Below, piece by piece: positions 1 to 12,721 of a stretch of DNA of 64,000 nt; position 1 is the first letter of the stretch; each line of letters starts with the position of its first letter. The notes below the pieces were generated by a model, which worked only from the letters and a program-made list of their open reading frames with translations, did no database searches and was not told the origin of the DNA. This DNA comes from Dirofilaria immitis. Lineage: Eukaryota; Nematoda; Chromadorea; Rhabditida; Onchocercidae. A program made the translations under genes and the position numbers. Location: NCBI GenBank assembly GCA_024305405.1, contig JAKNDB010000068.1, positions 9,905,501 through 9,969,500 of the forward strand, in the 5' to 3' direction.

Positions 1-133
1 AACTCGAACAAAAACTTTTTTACAAACTGCATATGACAGTTGTTTAGAAAAATCTGAAATTTCAACCCTTTCCTTTCCCAAAAAGTTCAGATTTTGAATC
101 CGAAATTGATCTCATGCATCTGCTGCTTGTTTT

Positions 134-150
134 TCTTTTTTTTTTTTTTC
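134..150. repeat. Poly-T run
   Basis: About 17 consecutive T residues upstream of the first gene. It is a simple low-complexity run. Given the run-length errors elsewhere in this sequence, its true length is probably not reliable. Confidence 0.8.
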
Positions 151-328
151 TGTGGAAGAAAGGAAATCAAATTACTTTTAAACATTTGCAATGCTCATCA
201 ATTGCTGGGCTCCATGATCATGGGAAAAGAACATAATTATGGAAATTTGTTGCAGATGAATTAAATTTGGAGAAAAGTATCGATCGACAGATGCTCAATT
301 TCAATCGAAGTAAGACTGGACAACAAAA

Positions 329-1890
329 ATGGAAGCAGTTAATGAAGCTAGTGTTACTGCAAACAGCAGGGTAATCGATCAACTTTTTGGTTAAAAACTA
401 TTTGAAATAATTTTAAGTTTCCGCTCATTTTGAATTTGAGTTGTATTTGTTCTCATAAAGCAAAATCATCTAATTTGTATGAGATAAACATTTTTATTTT
501 ATTTTATAACTATTGTAAATTAAGTATTATTTCTTCCACCTCTTCTGCCATCAAAATAGAAGAAAAAAATACTCGAGTTGCTCACTAAATTTTATATCAT
601 TTTTTATAATTAAAACAGCACTTAATATAATTTAAAATGATTCAAAAAGCCATTTAATTGATCATTCGCTTTCATCTTATTGTTCATTCATTTCGCCTCA
701 AGGCAAATGAAAGATTAAGTAGACATTTCATACGTTTTGATGGCGAATCCAATTCTCTAAACAATGAAGTACTAGAATTTAATGGTAATGAAACAAATAA
801 TTATTGTGACTCTAATTAACTATCTTATGGTGAAGTTTATTTATTCAACGATGTGATATCATATCATCACATCATGCAATTAAGAATGCCAGATATATAT
901 GATATTGTACAAATGAAGTGAAAATTATAAAAAAGCAATGATTTAAAAGTTAAAATACATTCTCTGATTTATATCATTTTCTTTCAGGACATCTCAGAGA
1001 AACTATCTCTATTTCCAATTAAATCAGTACAACTTCAAGTTAGTACTACTTCTGCTGTTGCTGCTGCTGGCGTAAATTCAACATCATCGCAGGTAAGTTT
1101 TTATAGTATATGCTACAAATTAACAGAAAAAATTTAATTGAAATCTAGAAAAAGTAGATGAAAAATGAAAGTGAAACAAGATTTCCTATAATACGCAAAA
1201 AGTGCAGCTAAAAATGAAATAAAAGGCTGTGAATAGAAGAATCTAATATTATAATTCACTCCAGCAATCGGGGAATAAATCAATTCGATATTTTGTTATT
1301 TTCGATCCCAAATCGAAGCAATTCGTGACAAGCAATGAGCCAAAATCATCAAAATGGAATGAAAACGATATTGGTTCAGTTTCTGGCCAACCTTTAACCT
1401 ACTCGGGATTATTTGCTTTTATTCTTTGCATAAAATCTGTTCATGCGATGTTGAAATAATCATTGCGAAGCAGTATAAAGCTTGGGTCATTTGTTTCAAA
1501 GAAAACTTTCAATAATCTGATAAGTATAATGTGTACATTAGATGGTCAACGAAAATAATCATGGACTTATGAGACGACTTAGTATTTTCTGATTTTTAAC
1601 TGTATGGAAGATAAAGAAAGAAATATTTATTAAGTATTGGAAATGTAATTAATAGTTTTAGTTTTAGACGATAAACCTGTATCAAATAAATCTTCAATCG
1701 TACTATCAAAGCCATATTATGAAGGAACTGTACAACTAATCTCGCCTGAAAAAAAGCAAAGGTTGCACTATTCAGTCAGCTCACTGAACTTGAATCAGAT
1801 CAAAGGGTAGAATCTGTCGCAGGACATCCAGTATTTATAATCGACAGTGACGCAATTATCAAGCCATTGGAACTTTTCTCTCTCACTTAA
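329..1890 (+). CDS. Unrecognised small four-exon protein, about 159 aa
   Basis: I do not recognise this protein. Four exons fit together in phase: 329-370 (ATG start), 988-1092, 1265-1373 and 1668-1890 (TAA). All introns are GT-AG. Exon 1 starts MEAVNEAS. Exon 2 carries a short Thr/Ser/Ala-rich stretch. Exon 3 contains IRYFVIFDPKSKQF. Exon 4 begins DDKPVSNKSS and ends KPLELFSLT. The A run at 1749-1755 is one base short: adding one A joins SPEKK to KVALFSQLTELES and keeps the frame open to the stop. No signal peptide, membrane segment or known domain is visible. Phase agreement across three introns is the main evidence that the gene is real. Upstream exons before the window are possible. No function is proposed. 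Confidence 0.55.
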
Positions 1891-4164
1891 AATAGAATGA
1901 TACATGCGGTAAGAGCTTGCATCATGCATCAACAATTACCAGTTTCTACGGAACTTTCTATTTCAGATATTGAAATGTGAAGTTGGTTATGTTTACATTA
2001 TTGTCAAAAAATTTTGCTTCTTTTTCTTTGATCCAACACTGTTGACGACATTGTTTAACAACTTATGATAACAATGATTACTTCTGATTCTGCAATATTT
2101 TGTTTAAAGGAGTTTAAACTGCTGGAAATATTCATTATCTTAAAACTAATCGCGTCAGAATTTTTTGTATCATTTCTGATTACATCGATTTGCCTTAATA
2201 TAAATGGATTGCATTTCGATCGATAAACTGATGGTTGTGATCATGTCTTCCCTTTTGAATCTTATAAAGGGTTTCTCTCGAGAGTTTGGAAATTTCTGAT
2301 ATACAAATTTTTCTCAGATTTACGAGGTAATGGCAGCGAACTACTCAATTTCAAATATGTATTTAATTCGACGTGATATTTTTTTATTTTATGCAAATAA
2401 TTTTGCCTTGTTAACTCATTAGTTGTTCTTTTCGTTATCAAATGACGATTAACAATAAAAATTTTTTAGACAGAATTAACAAATGACATTTCCCTAATTT
2501 ATGATGATTATAGGTAAATGTCACTATGCCACAAAAATTACGACAGCATATATAATTGACAAAATATGTTTTATCATAATTATAATCGCGAAACTATTTT
2601 GAATCCCATATCAATCATCATTCAATGTACATTATAAATCTTCTTAAATTTTAATAGTAAAAACAAACATTGTAAGAGAACATAAGATTTGCAAATTTCA
2701 AAGCGAGTGAAATTTTGAGATAAAAGTGGTTGTTAATACAAATTAATTACTTGCATATTTCTTGAGAGAAATTATTATTATTTATATGTATATTATATAT
2801 GGGCAATTTAACAGTTTTACAAATTGACTGAAGACTATGGACAGTACATTTCCATTCGAATCCATTAATCGCCAATCTTGAAAAAGTATTCTTTATGCTT
2901 GCTTTTCAGAGGTTTAATTTTTTCCAAGAATATTCAAGATTAAGAAATCGATGAAATATTGAAAATTCCATTTATTATCATATGTGCATTCTATCAAGCA
3001 AATATTGAGAAATATTTCAGTATATTCATGACAATACCATAACTGAGTGAATAATGGCAATGCATTAACAGATTCAATTCTCTTCAATATCGGTAAGCTA
3101 CACTCGCTGGATATTCTATCTAGCATCTGGATTTCAAACTATATTATTAAAGTAGTTTTGTGTAAATCAAATTAATCGATGTTATTAAGATTGAACTAGG
3201 GCTTATGGTGATTGATATAATCGCATTACTGAAGTATATACTGCATAAAACAATAGCGTTAATGGAGAAGTCACATTGAAATACTTCCTGGTATTATATG
3301 CATATTTTTCTTGAAATCCCTAAGGGATTTCTACGAAGTTTGCAGTATGTTAAATTGAAGAAATTATTTTAAGAAGCCAGTATGAGTGGTTTGCGAAGAA
3401 ATTTATCAGTGATGTCTGCAATTTGATAGCATTGCCACTTGTCATATCACAGTGTATTTCAAAATAAGCTAGCCTGTAATCTAAAGCAAATTCTTCAACC
3501 GGTAAGCTCCGCTTTAATAATTGTATTTTTGTCGCTGATCATTTTTCTTTGCTGAATCATTCCAATTCATTCTCTAAAATAGATGATAGACTAAAAAGCT
3601 GTACTGATATTTTTGGATAGTAAAATTTTTTCTTGAAAATCATTCGCATGCTTGTCAAGAAATTAATTCATGCTGTAATGGAAATGAATAATTCTTAGCA
3701 GATACACATTTGTAGCTAAACATCGAGGTGATTAAAAGAAATTAAAAAGGAAAACAACCATACACTCGAATTCTATCCTTGAGAGCATCAATTCATATGT
3801 GACATTGAGTGTCGTGAAAGACTTATTAGTTTTGTTATGATGGATTTTATTCTTCGTAATAAACAAATTCGTTAAGAAATTAAGAAATCGATAATTAACC
3901 TTTTTGATGAAGAAATCTATACAACTTTCATGGGAACAGTCAGAATTTGTTTGTCTTAGAAGATTTAAAACATGTTAAATACAACAAACCGAATTTCAAT
4001 TTAACACTGATTATTATTATTGAAAATACCCAATATGTTTGTTATCAATGTTGATAATTATTCTTCTATTGTTCCCGTAGCGTCACCAGTTTAATCTTTT
4101 ATTATCAGTTCGTCTCCTTGGATGATTTCTTTGCAGAAGATTTTAGTCTTCTGTTCTGTAGTTG
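1891..4164. other. No supported gene
   Basis: AT-rich sequence. A 70-codon open frame on the minus strand (3126-2914) has no splice-phase support and no recognisable motif. I see no RNA gene or transposon here. Confidence 0.5.
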
Positions 4165-4740
4165 CTAAATTGATTGCAGTGATTCATACGAGCGTACTTG
4201 TGATTTCGGTGGAATTGAAATTGGTTTTTGAGAATTCTCCGCAGCTCTACTTTCTTGATTTCCAGTGTCTTTTGAGCCAATATCATGAAAATCATTATTA
4301 CCAAAAATAAACTGTTCATTATCGAAATGGATTTGCTTGGGATTACTACTTGAGTTCATCATTTTGATGCACTTCCTGCTTCCTGAAGCAATGGATTCTT
4401 TTGTTGCTTTGATTAATTCTGTGACTCCTTCTTGTCTTGTTTATCGTTTTCCGTTGATCGAATTCTTAATTTCTCTTCATTTCAAGAGGATACAAATACA
4501 TTTTTTTGATTTCTTTTCTTAGCCAATTTTCATAACTTCGATGAACTTTCGCGTGGTGCTCTTGTTTCTATGATTCTAGGGGAACATATAACTTTATTCT
4601 TTTTGCATTCTTTCTCTAAGACTAATTAAACAATCATTTTTTCATATTTTTCCAAATGTGTTTAAACTTTTTAATGATTTTACTCAGTATTTATTGATTT
4701 TTTCTTTAGTGCTTGGTTTATGAGGGGTAAATTCATCTTT
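4165..4740 (-). pseudogene. Possible decayed coding region, unidentified
   Basis: The minus strand ends in a 65-codon frame (4362-4165) with strongly protein-like composition: MMNSSSNPKQIHFDNEQF near its start, KPISIPPKSQVRSY near its end. Upstream, similar hydrophilic Lys/Arg/Ser-rich sequence continues to about 4740, but it is broken by at least four in-frame TGA codons and about two frameshifts. Each TGA sits where an arginine codon (CGA) would read naturally, for example between SSSKL and KLAKKRNQ. Unlike the run-length frameshifts elsewhere in the window, these stops cannot be repaired by changing a homopolymer. It may be a pseudogene, or the last exon of a real gene with noncoding DNA upstream. 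No family was recognised. Confidence 0.35.
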
Positions 4741-7700
4741 GACATAATTTATTAAAGGTTGGTAAAATTAGTGAAGCATAAGGAGAAAGAAAATCAATTG
4801 AGTCAAACAATAGTCAAAACAAAAAAAAATTTTTTTCATTTAAAACCGAAAATTATATGTCAACCAAGCAAATGTATTATAATAAATCGAAACTGATAGT
4901 GCAAGTAGTACTAAACCTTACCTTTCTGATACCTTCAAATAAGGCAGTAAATAGCTATTATTAAGTTTTCCGATACCCATTATTATTAGGTTCAATTTTG
5001 TTGAAGATTCACTTAGAGAAAGTCGACAGTTTTCGATGTTAGAAAGGTTCCTATTTGATACAAGAAGCATAAGCTTTCTGAAAAGCACAACTAAAAATAA
5101 AACTTAAATATTACTTGCAAAAAAAATCAGGCGAATAAAAGTATGATATCAGAAATATATCTAAAAGAACAATAACTAATTAAAATAATAAATTATGTAT
5201 ATCACATAATTATTTTGCAAAAAAAAAGATTTATAAAATGAGAGGAACTATTGCTAAATGAGATATCTAATATATTGAAGTGAATATTAAGAATTTTGGA
5301 AGCATGAAATAGACGTGACATACAAACATGTGGAAATTAGTTAAAATGATTTCAAAAACGAAAAATTTATAATAATAATAAATGGAACACATTTCCTCCA
5401 TACTGATAAACGTCTAGAAGAAATTTCAATGTATTCCCAACACCAACCATAAAATTCGTGGTAGATAAGAAGAATTCAAATTGAAATCACCTGTTTAATA
5501 AAAAATAATACAAGTCTCGTTAGGTTTAAATTATTTGAAACAGTGTTCAAGTTTGTTATATTCTCTGCAAAAAGTTTGATTCTTTCGCCCATGTTCTGCC
5601 ACAAATTTTATGAACTTTAGACTTAGCAACGATCATTTTCAATGTTTGTCATTTCTATTCCTTTTAGAACATTGTTTCAAATAAACCAGCACCTTTATTG
5701 CATATTATTTTTAATAAGACTTAAATTGTGGATTATGAGATTCACCACGATAACATCGAATACGCTAAGGTGAATAAGAAATACAAATTTGATTAATTTG
5801 AGACGGATGAAGTAATAACAGAAAATGCTTGGGATATCAATTAAAATTTTAAGATCTAGAGCTTGAATATTTTGGAAAAGTTAAAACAGTGCATATTCCA
5901 AATCTCTATCGTAAATAATATTTGTTGAAAAGTTAAGAAATGCCGGAAGTTATTTAATCTATATGGAAATGTAGCGTATAAGTATAACTATTCGTAACAT
6001 ATTCTTACACCCAAAGTCCCCTTGTACAGGGTTACAGTCCATAGAAGAGGCAAGATCTGTACGGGTGAAAAAAGTTATAAATTATTCTATCATATTATCA
6101 TTATTATTATTATTATCATCATTTCATCTATCTATCTATCTATCAATCTATTAAACAAATATATGTGAAAAGTAGTACCAAGTCTCGCATATTATTACCT
6201 CTTTTATTTTTGTTGTATGTACGTGGTAAAAACATAACGGCCGATAGGTTTTCTGAAGCAATATCTTTAACATCAGCTGAAACGCAAATTGTCGATCGTT
6301 TATCCTCATCATATTTAGCTTCCTCACTATAATGTAAAAACGTATTGTAATGGTCTTCAAAATTTTAAAAATTTGTTGGAATAATATTTGAAAAGATTTT
6401 GATAAATATATGAGGTAGATGATTGGCAAATGAGAGATAAGACTCTGGAAACTTGAATCCACAGTAGGTGACTTCACTTAGTGACTAAATAATAATCGCT
6501 TTCAATTTTTAAGAGTAAAACTTAAAGGTTTTTGAGGCATAACTTTATTTACTCTCTGATACTTTCGTTTATTTTTGAGAGCATTTAAATTATGCTTGAA
6601 GTAAGATGTAATATGCATGGCATCGGATATCAGATGTAATTATTAAGCCATCCATCAATGAGTTGCCTTAATCGGTTTTATATTGGCCAGTTCTTACAGT
6701 ATAATTATAATATCAACCATTTCCCAAAATATCGGTAATTTTCTAAATACCTTAATTATCATTCCATAACAGAGATAAAACTTTTATTTTTGCAGCATTT
6801 ATTGGAAATCACTGTCAATTTACTTCAAACAATTTGCTGGAACTATCACTGGTTGATTCTTTAAAAAGTTTGTATGAAATGATATAATTAGTTTGATCAT
6901 ATTTTGAGCAACAATACTATATTTTATAAATGACAGACGAAGAAAACATTTTCCTATATTGATAATAATTAACAGATCAGTATGAACTGAACCTTTTTAA
7001 CTTCAAAACATCAGTATGTTGGAATATGATGGCGACGTAACTGGAAGAACTAGATTCACTTTTTGCGTACAATTGAATTTACAACAATACCATATTATAT
7101 TGCTCTATATTATCAAACTATTTCAATTACAAAGTCAAAATTGACGTCAACATTATCTGTAATAGAATTTTATCACTTAGTCTCTCTTCTTATAATTCAT
7201 TTTAATGGCGTTTCAACATCTCTCCCTGCTCCCATATTGATAAGCTTGAATCTGATGAGTTGGTTCACTTATAGCGTCGCAGTGTTTGTTAGTCGTCGAT
7301 CTCTTATAAAGCCTACTGCATACATAATCTAATAGTATTCTACTTCTGCATACTTCATATGGTCACTATTTTGGAGCGCAGTATCTTCAATTTCATTGCG
7401 TAGTGTAATTTTCCAATTGTTGTTATCAAAGCAAATGTATAACGTATCATACTTTATCAGATAGGTGTAGAGATGATAATTAACAGATCAGTATACTTTA
7501 TATCATGCAAACAACTCTCACTAGTACTTCTCCAGTGTTGATTGATCTCATCCCAAAACTTGTTATCATACAGAATTACCCCAGTATTTTTTATTTCATG
7601 CAGTTACTCTACATATTGAACAAATAGCTAAACGAAGTAGCGTTCATTTGTATTCACATCTATCTTCGCATATACAATTATTCTTCATTCAAAGACCATC

Positions 7701-8277
7701 ACTGCAAAAACACATTTCTTTTGGTCTCTCTATGAAAAAGATGCCAGCTTTACGAGCTTTCAATTCTACAGGAAAAGATGGACTTTTTCTCGTCATCTAG
7801 AACTGATATATGTGTTAACAATCCTTAAGATACTGTAAAACTTCGTTAATCATTAAGTTCAAAAACCAGAAGAAATTGTTACTGTAAACAATAGGTAATT
7901 TTGAATTGCCTTTAATCTATTTATTAGTTGAAAAAATTTTGAAATAAAAAAGCTCCATTCCTGAAATTTTTGATCATTCAATGCAGAATCGATCTAACAT
8001 AGAACTTATTTGCAAATAATTACTCCATCATTACATTTCGTGTATTAAAAAAAGAAGTGATTGAGAAGATGGGTTGCTTATATGCATATAAAAAAACTTA
8101 ATAGATCGATTGTTTGCGTACGTGTAATAAGTTGAAGTAAGTTTTTAAAAATACGAATTAAAAATAAAAGCCAAGTTTCACGTTATTTTGCACCAAACAG
8201 AAAAGAAATTTTATCTCAATCAAAAATATTGTCTGCCAATCGAACGATTTACAAAAGCACTACTACATGATGTTTTA
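4741..8277. other. Intergenic, simple repeats only
   Basis: No coding exon could be supported on either strand. Several open frames of 90-110 codons occur (for example 6477-6151 minus and 7063-7332 plus), but they have hydrophobic AT-rich composition and no homology or splice support. The stretch contains a microsatellite near 6.1 kb and a 19-bp direct repeat at about 7.0 and 7.5 kb. Confidence 0.5.
6090..6151. repeat. Compound microsatellite (ATT)n then (TCTA)n
   Basis: A run of imperfect ATT triplets is followed directly by about five TCTA tetranucleotides. It is likely length-polymorphic. Confidence 0.85.
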
Positions 8278-11231
8278 TTATAACTCAACAAATAAAATTT
8301 TCCCGCTATGAAAATTTCCGCTTTTTCTCCTGATACGCTCTATTTTGCGTTGTTTATAATCTTCAACATTATTAAATCCGATTTTCTTCTCCAATGGTAA
8401 TAAGATCTCTTTAACTGAACTCAAACAATTTATAATACATTCACTGATATCACTAACTGGTTCGAGATAACTCCCATCTATTTTTCCGAAAACAACTGCC
8501 GACCTAAAAATTAGAGAAATTAAATATATTTTTCGAAATGTAAGCGAATGGAAAAGAAAAAACCGAAGATCCCTCTTAAATACAAGATTTTGATTGTGAA
8601 AGATTACTTTGTAATGCCAAAGATGAAAACCCCACTGTCTTCCACAGTGATGTCGATAATAAAATCTGAACAAGTCAAATATTCGATTTCGAAGTTATTG
8701 CTTTCTTGGATGAAGGTAATAATTTGTGCTGTTTTACAATGTTCGAAAATCACAGCCAATTTTATGACCTGCAAATAACCATATTGTTTATCGTATATTG
8801 GCTCGCTGCATATCTTCGGAGTTTGCCCAGAAATAAATTCTGAAGTTCAACAATAATTTATTTTTAACGAAATAATTTAAGACATTTCTAAAGAGGAAAC
8901 CAGATCGAACATTCTTAGAGGCATTCAGAACAACAATAACCTATTATAATTATTGAAGCAAGAGCATATGATAAGAAAGAAAACGCATCAAATCATAACG
9001 TGAAAGATATTTTTGAAAAGCAAAACAATTCGAAAGACTTTTTATTCCAAGATTTTTCCTCACTTATTTTATAGAAATATTAAAAAAACAAATCAAAATA
9101 GAAACACCTTCGAAGGGGAATTCGGAAATATTTTACAACGGCGAATCGATTTTTTTCGAAGCAATCGCACTGAGCAATTTGCTTTCCATCTTCTATATTC
9201 CAAACTCTTATAGTACCATCACCACCTAAAAATTCTTTCGCTGAACTAATATTCTAGTATTTCAGTAATGAATATTATACTTAGTTTTATAATATCAGTA
9301 TAGTTAGTAATATTATAGTTAGTATTATAATATATAATATCAGTATAGTTACCTGCAGAGAAAAGCAAAATGCCATTTGACTGAACTGAATTTACATATG
9401 AACTATGACCCAAACAAAATCGATGTATAATATAACATTCAGGATAACGTGATATACGAACTTTCTCGTCACGGTCGACACTTGTTAAGAATCTTTGGTC
9501 ATTTGATATGTCAATATCCAGAACCATTGATACATGACCCAACAAAAGTTCTCCTTCGCAATTTTCTTCATCTGAAAATTAAATGAAATAATCATATAAA
9601 AAAAGTAATAGTGAAGACGATGGTTCTAAATAATTATGAAACATCTGAAAAAGAATATTTTAGAATTCGATTTAAAATTAGAAGATATAAGAGAAAATTT
9701 TCTTAATACTTTTAAAATTGCATATGTTAAAGCCTAATTACCATCAGTGAGCTCACTGTTATTGTTTCTTTTAAAATTTTCTCGTTCAAGCTATATCGGC
9801 GAACATTACCCGCTCGATCAGATAAAATTACGAATTTTTAGAAATTTCGAAAATCACAGCTGTTGGTGTTTTTGGCAGTTGTAAAGCAGGACGTACTTCC
9901 GTCCAGTCATTAAGAATATCATACAAGAAACACTGTTTTGATGCTGTGGCAACAGCGAACAATGTACCATCCGCACTCAATGTACTTGCTAGAATCTAAA
10001 AAATGTTTGAAATGGTAGAAATATATTACTTTCTAATGTTTGATTTTTGTTAATTTAAGACAATTTTTTCAATTTCCATTCGTCATGACTTCTCGATACT
10101 CATGTTTCAAATTAAAGATGAAAAAACTGAGCAGTGATATCTAAAGAGAATTAAGGATCTAATGAATATTCTTCTTTCCAAATTTCTGCTTTTCCTATCA
10201 TCTTATAAACGTTTCAAAAATATGACTCATATGATAAAGCAGTAAATCCCTGGAGGAAATATTTGCTAACTGCGCAAAATTCATGTCATACATTTAAATA
10301 TCATATATTCTAAATACACATGATGATAAGTATGCTAGAAATAGCCAAAGACAAGGCAGACTAATAATAATGTAAAGAATAATTAATGTTTAGAACTATC
10401 TGTTGTCGGCAAATCTTAAAATCTTATGAAATGTAATATGTTGTAATAATGAAATATACCATGTTGGAACCATGTAACAGAGTAATATTTCGCATTAAAA
10501 ATTTTATAATCTCGATTTTCGTCAATTAAAATGTTCAGAGTAATATTTCACATTAAAAATTTTTATAATCTTCGCCAATTAAAATGCTAACAATTATGCT
10601 AATTATATGTAACGTCGCAACAATAAACAGAATGACATAAACACTAATGAAATGGTAAAATTTATTTCAATTATCTGGAACGTTGTAACAATCAAAAGTT
10701 TTATGTTACATAAAATAGTCTATTTTCATCTTTCGTTTTCTGATGATTAAATCCTTTGTATAATCTGTAACAAGCTATTACACACCATAAAGACAAGGAC
10801 CATCGATATTAGAGTTACGAAACTTAATGCTACAAGCTGTATTCAATTTTACTCACTTAATCAACCCAGCAGTCAATCAACCAATCCGATAATCAGTACT
10901 CTCTAATTCAATCCAACTCTTCTATTTAATCCATCTCTATAACAAATGACTAAATTTAAAAGTAATATTCTAATTTTATCTCATCTTACAACGTAGAGGA
11001 CGAAATGCTTCACTACATAATCCAATACAGACAAACCAATAAATTAACAAACAAATCACTAACCTGGTCGTCCTCTTTCCGGATTGTAGCTGATACATGC
11101 TTAAATGGCAGTGAGATATCTCGAAAGAGCTTCAACTTCGAAGAATATGTATCTACTGTGAAAGTAAATTCGAAAATATTTTTCCCTGCAGCAATGTACA
11201 ATCTGTCATTGCAACAGTGAAGTTGAGCCAT
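8278..11231 (-). CDS. WDR4: tRNA (guanine-N7) methyltransferase non-catalytic subunit WDR4/Trm82
   Basis: WD40 protein of the METTL1/Trm8 complex that makes m7G46 in tRNA. Exons on the minus strand: 11231-11064 (ATG; MAQLHCCNDRLYIAAG), 9995-9742, 9571-9353, 9225-9108, 8768 to about 8631, and 8503-8278 (TAA). The family signature is plain: LLGHVSMVLDIDIS, then DRDEKVRISRYP, then CLGHSSYVNSV, and a C-terminal helix LEKKIGFNNVEDYKQRK that matches the family's conserved tail. The conceptual length is about 374 aa, close to the family norm. One base must be added in each of three runs (about 9115, 9769 and 9835) to keep exons 2 and 4 in frame, and one removed at the end of exon 5, whose donor is therefore approximate. 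A start 8 codons further upstream (11255) is possible, but a tttag acceptor-like site just before the chosen ATG favours 11231. Confidence 0.87.
10478..10588. repeat. Tandem duplication, two units of about 55 bp
   Basis: Two adjacent diverged copies beginning cagagtaatattt and ending in a CAATTAAAATG motif, at 10478-10535 and 10536-10588. They lie inside the long first intron of the WDR4 gene. Confidence 0.8.
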
Positions 11232-12151
11232 TTCTTGCACATGCAATCTAAACATGATAAAGATTGTCCAAGAAGTAAACAAACATTTATTTATCTTATT
11301 TAAACAATTGAAACTATCAGCGTTTGACATTGATGAGAAGAGGTACAATATCAAACACTATGAACATTCAAATAAGATCGATTTTATTTTTACTAAAATA
11401 AGTTAATAAGTATCCTCAAACCAATTCCTCTCCCCCAACGAACAGCAAGCACTCCACCAACACCATTATAAAACGGCCGAAGTAACGTAATTCGAATGTG
11501 GCAGTGTTTAGCTATCCTGCCTTTAACCCACTCGACAAACCTTCTTCGCTACAATCACATTATTTAGTCAGAGAAACGGATGGTATTTAAAGAAAATATG
11601 TTAGTGTAGGTAGTTATACAGTTCCAGAAATAATAAAATATATGACAGTAGGAAATGATACACATGTAATGATTGTAGAGTAGCAAATGACTTATTTGAA
11701 ACTTAATGGTTTTGCAACAGTATGGTTCAGGGATTGAGAAGGCTTAAGAATAGCGTCAGTTAAGAGATTGAAAAGAAAATGAAATACTAATGTTGCAGTT
11801 GTACTGTGAGAATGAGGGAATGAGTAAACAATAATTCGGATAACAACATGAAACATCTTTTGTATTATTTTCTTCCTTCTTATTTTTTAATATCGTTTCA
11901 TTAGCGATGTATTCATATTTGGGTAGAAGAAGTAATGCATGAATAGATATTAATCACTATGGTCATTATAGAGTCAATCAGCACAACGTATCGTTGATAA
12001 GAATTGATATCACTATAACATCGCGATGTAAATTTCAAGACAGACGATAAGAGAATAGAAGATTATTGGAGAATCAACATAGGAAACAACGCTATAGAAG
12101 ATCAAGCAATTAAATTACACTGATGAATAAAATTTTAGAGTGTTAATCAGC
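11232..12151. other. Intergenic spacer between divergent genes
   Basis: Lies between the WDR4 gene start (minus) and the small plus-strand gene, so it should hold both promoters. No core promoter motif can be assigned by eye. No coding sequence was seen. Confidence 0.45.
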
Positions 12152-12721
12152 ATGAGGTTATCTGCATTCAAACTTTGTAAAAAGATCACTCAGGCAACTT
12201 CTAAAGTAAATGGGAAGAATTTTTTCGAATATATGGTACGATTGTGATCGCCGAAATAGTGCTTGTCGTATATGTTGAGTAAGTTTATTTCGTATATGTT
12301 GAGTAAGCCTATTTCTGGTTGAGAATTAAAAAGCTGTGCCTAATCAATCAGTATATACATATTTCCGAAAGACATTTTTCAAATTTAAGTTTGTTCATAC
12401 GAAAATTGAGCATTAAAAAAAAATGATTTGTCTTTAGTGATAATACGTTAAGTAATTTATAGTACAAAAAGTTTTCAACTCTTTCTGGAGTAATGTTTTT
12501 AGATCATTTAGAAACTTCAACTAGATCCCGCCGTAATAGATGCGTTAAAACGAATTTAATAACTATTAATTTTTAGAGAGTTTGCGCTGCCAACTCCAGA
12601 TATGGTGTATGATTTTCACATGAAATTTTCTCGAGAATTTGCTGGTTTCGCTATGGGCAACAAATATGGCGCTGGAGCTTTCCATCATCATGTTGATCAT
12701 TATGCAAAGAAGAAAGATTAA
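12152..12721 (+). CDS. Small unrecognised protein with basic, His-rich tail
   Basis: Exon 1 (12152-12235) reads MRLSAFKLCKKITQATSK with a good donor. The N-terminus is basic and amphipathic, like a mitochondrial presequence. Exon 2 (about 12577-12721) follows a tttttag acceptor and reads EFALPTPDMVYDFHMKFS, then AGFAMGNKYGAGAFHHHVDH and a KKKD end before TAA. The exon phases do not match exactly. A base missing from the T run near 12222, together with the second AG of the acceptor, would fix this. I do not recognise the family. The size and N-terminus suggest a small organellar protein, possibly a respiratory-chain accessory subunit, but that is only inference. The tail is notable for three consecutive histidines and a terminal lysine cluster. 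Confidence 0.5.
12267..12307. repeat. Short tandem duplication (17-bp exact core, 24-bp period)
   Basis: cgtatatgttgagtaag occurs at 12267-12283 and again at 12291-12307, in the intron of the small gene. It looks like replication slippage. Confidence 0.85.

Noticed and set aside
2914..3126. 70-codon minus-strand open frame
   Set aside because: Composition is mixed and hydrophobic, with no splice partner and no recognised motif.
7063..7332. 89-codon plus-strand frame considered as a retrotransposon or membrane protein fragment
   Set aside because: No integrase, reverse transcriptase or protease motif could be read in any frame nearby, and no terminal repeats were found.
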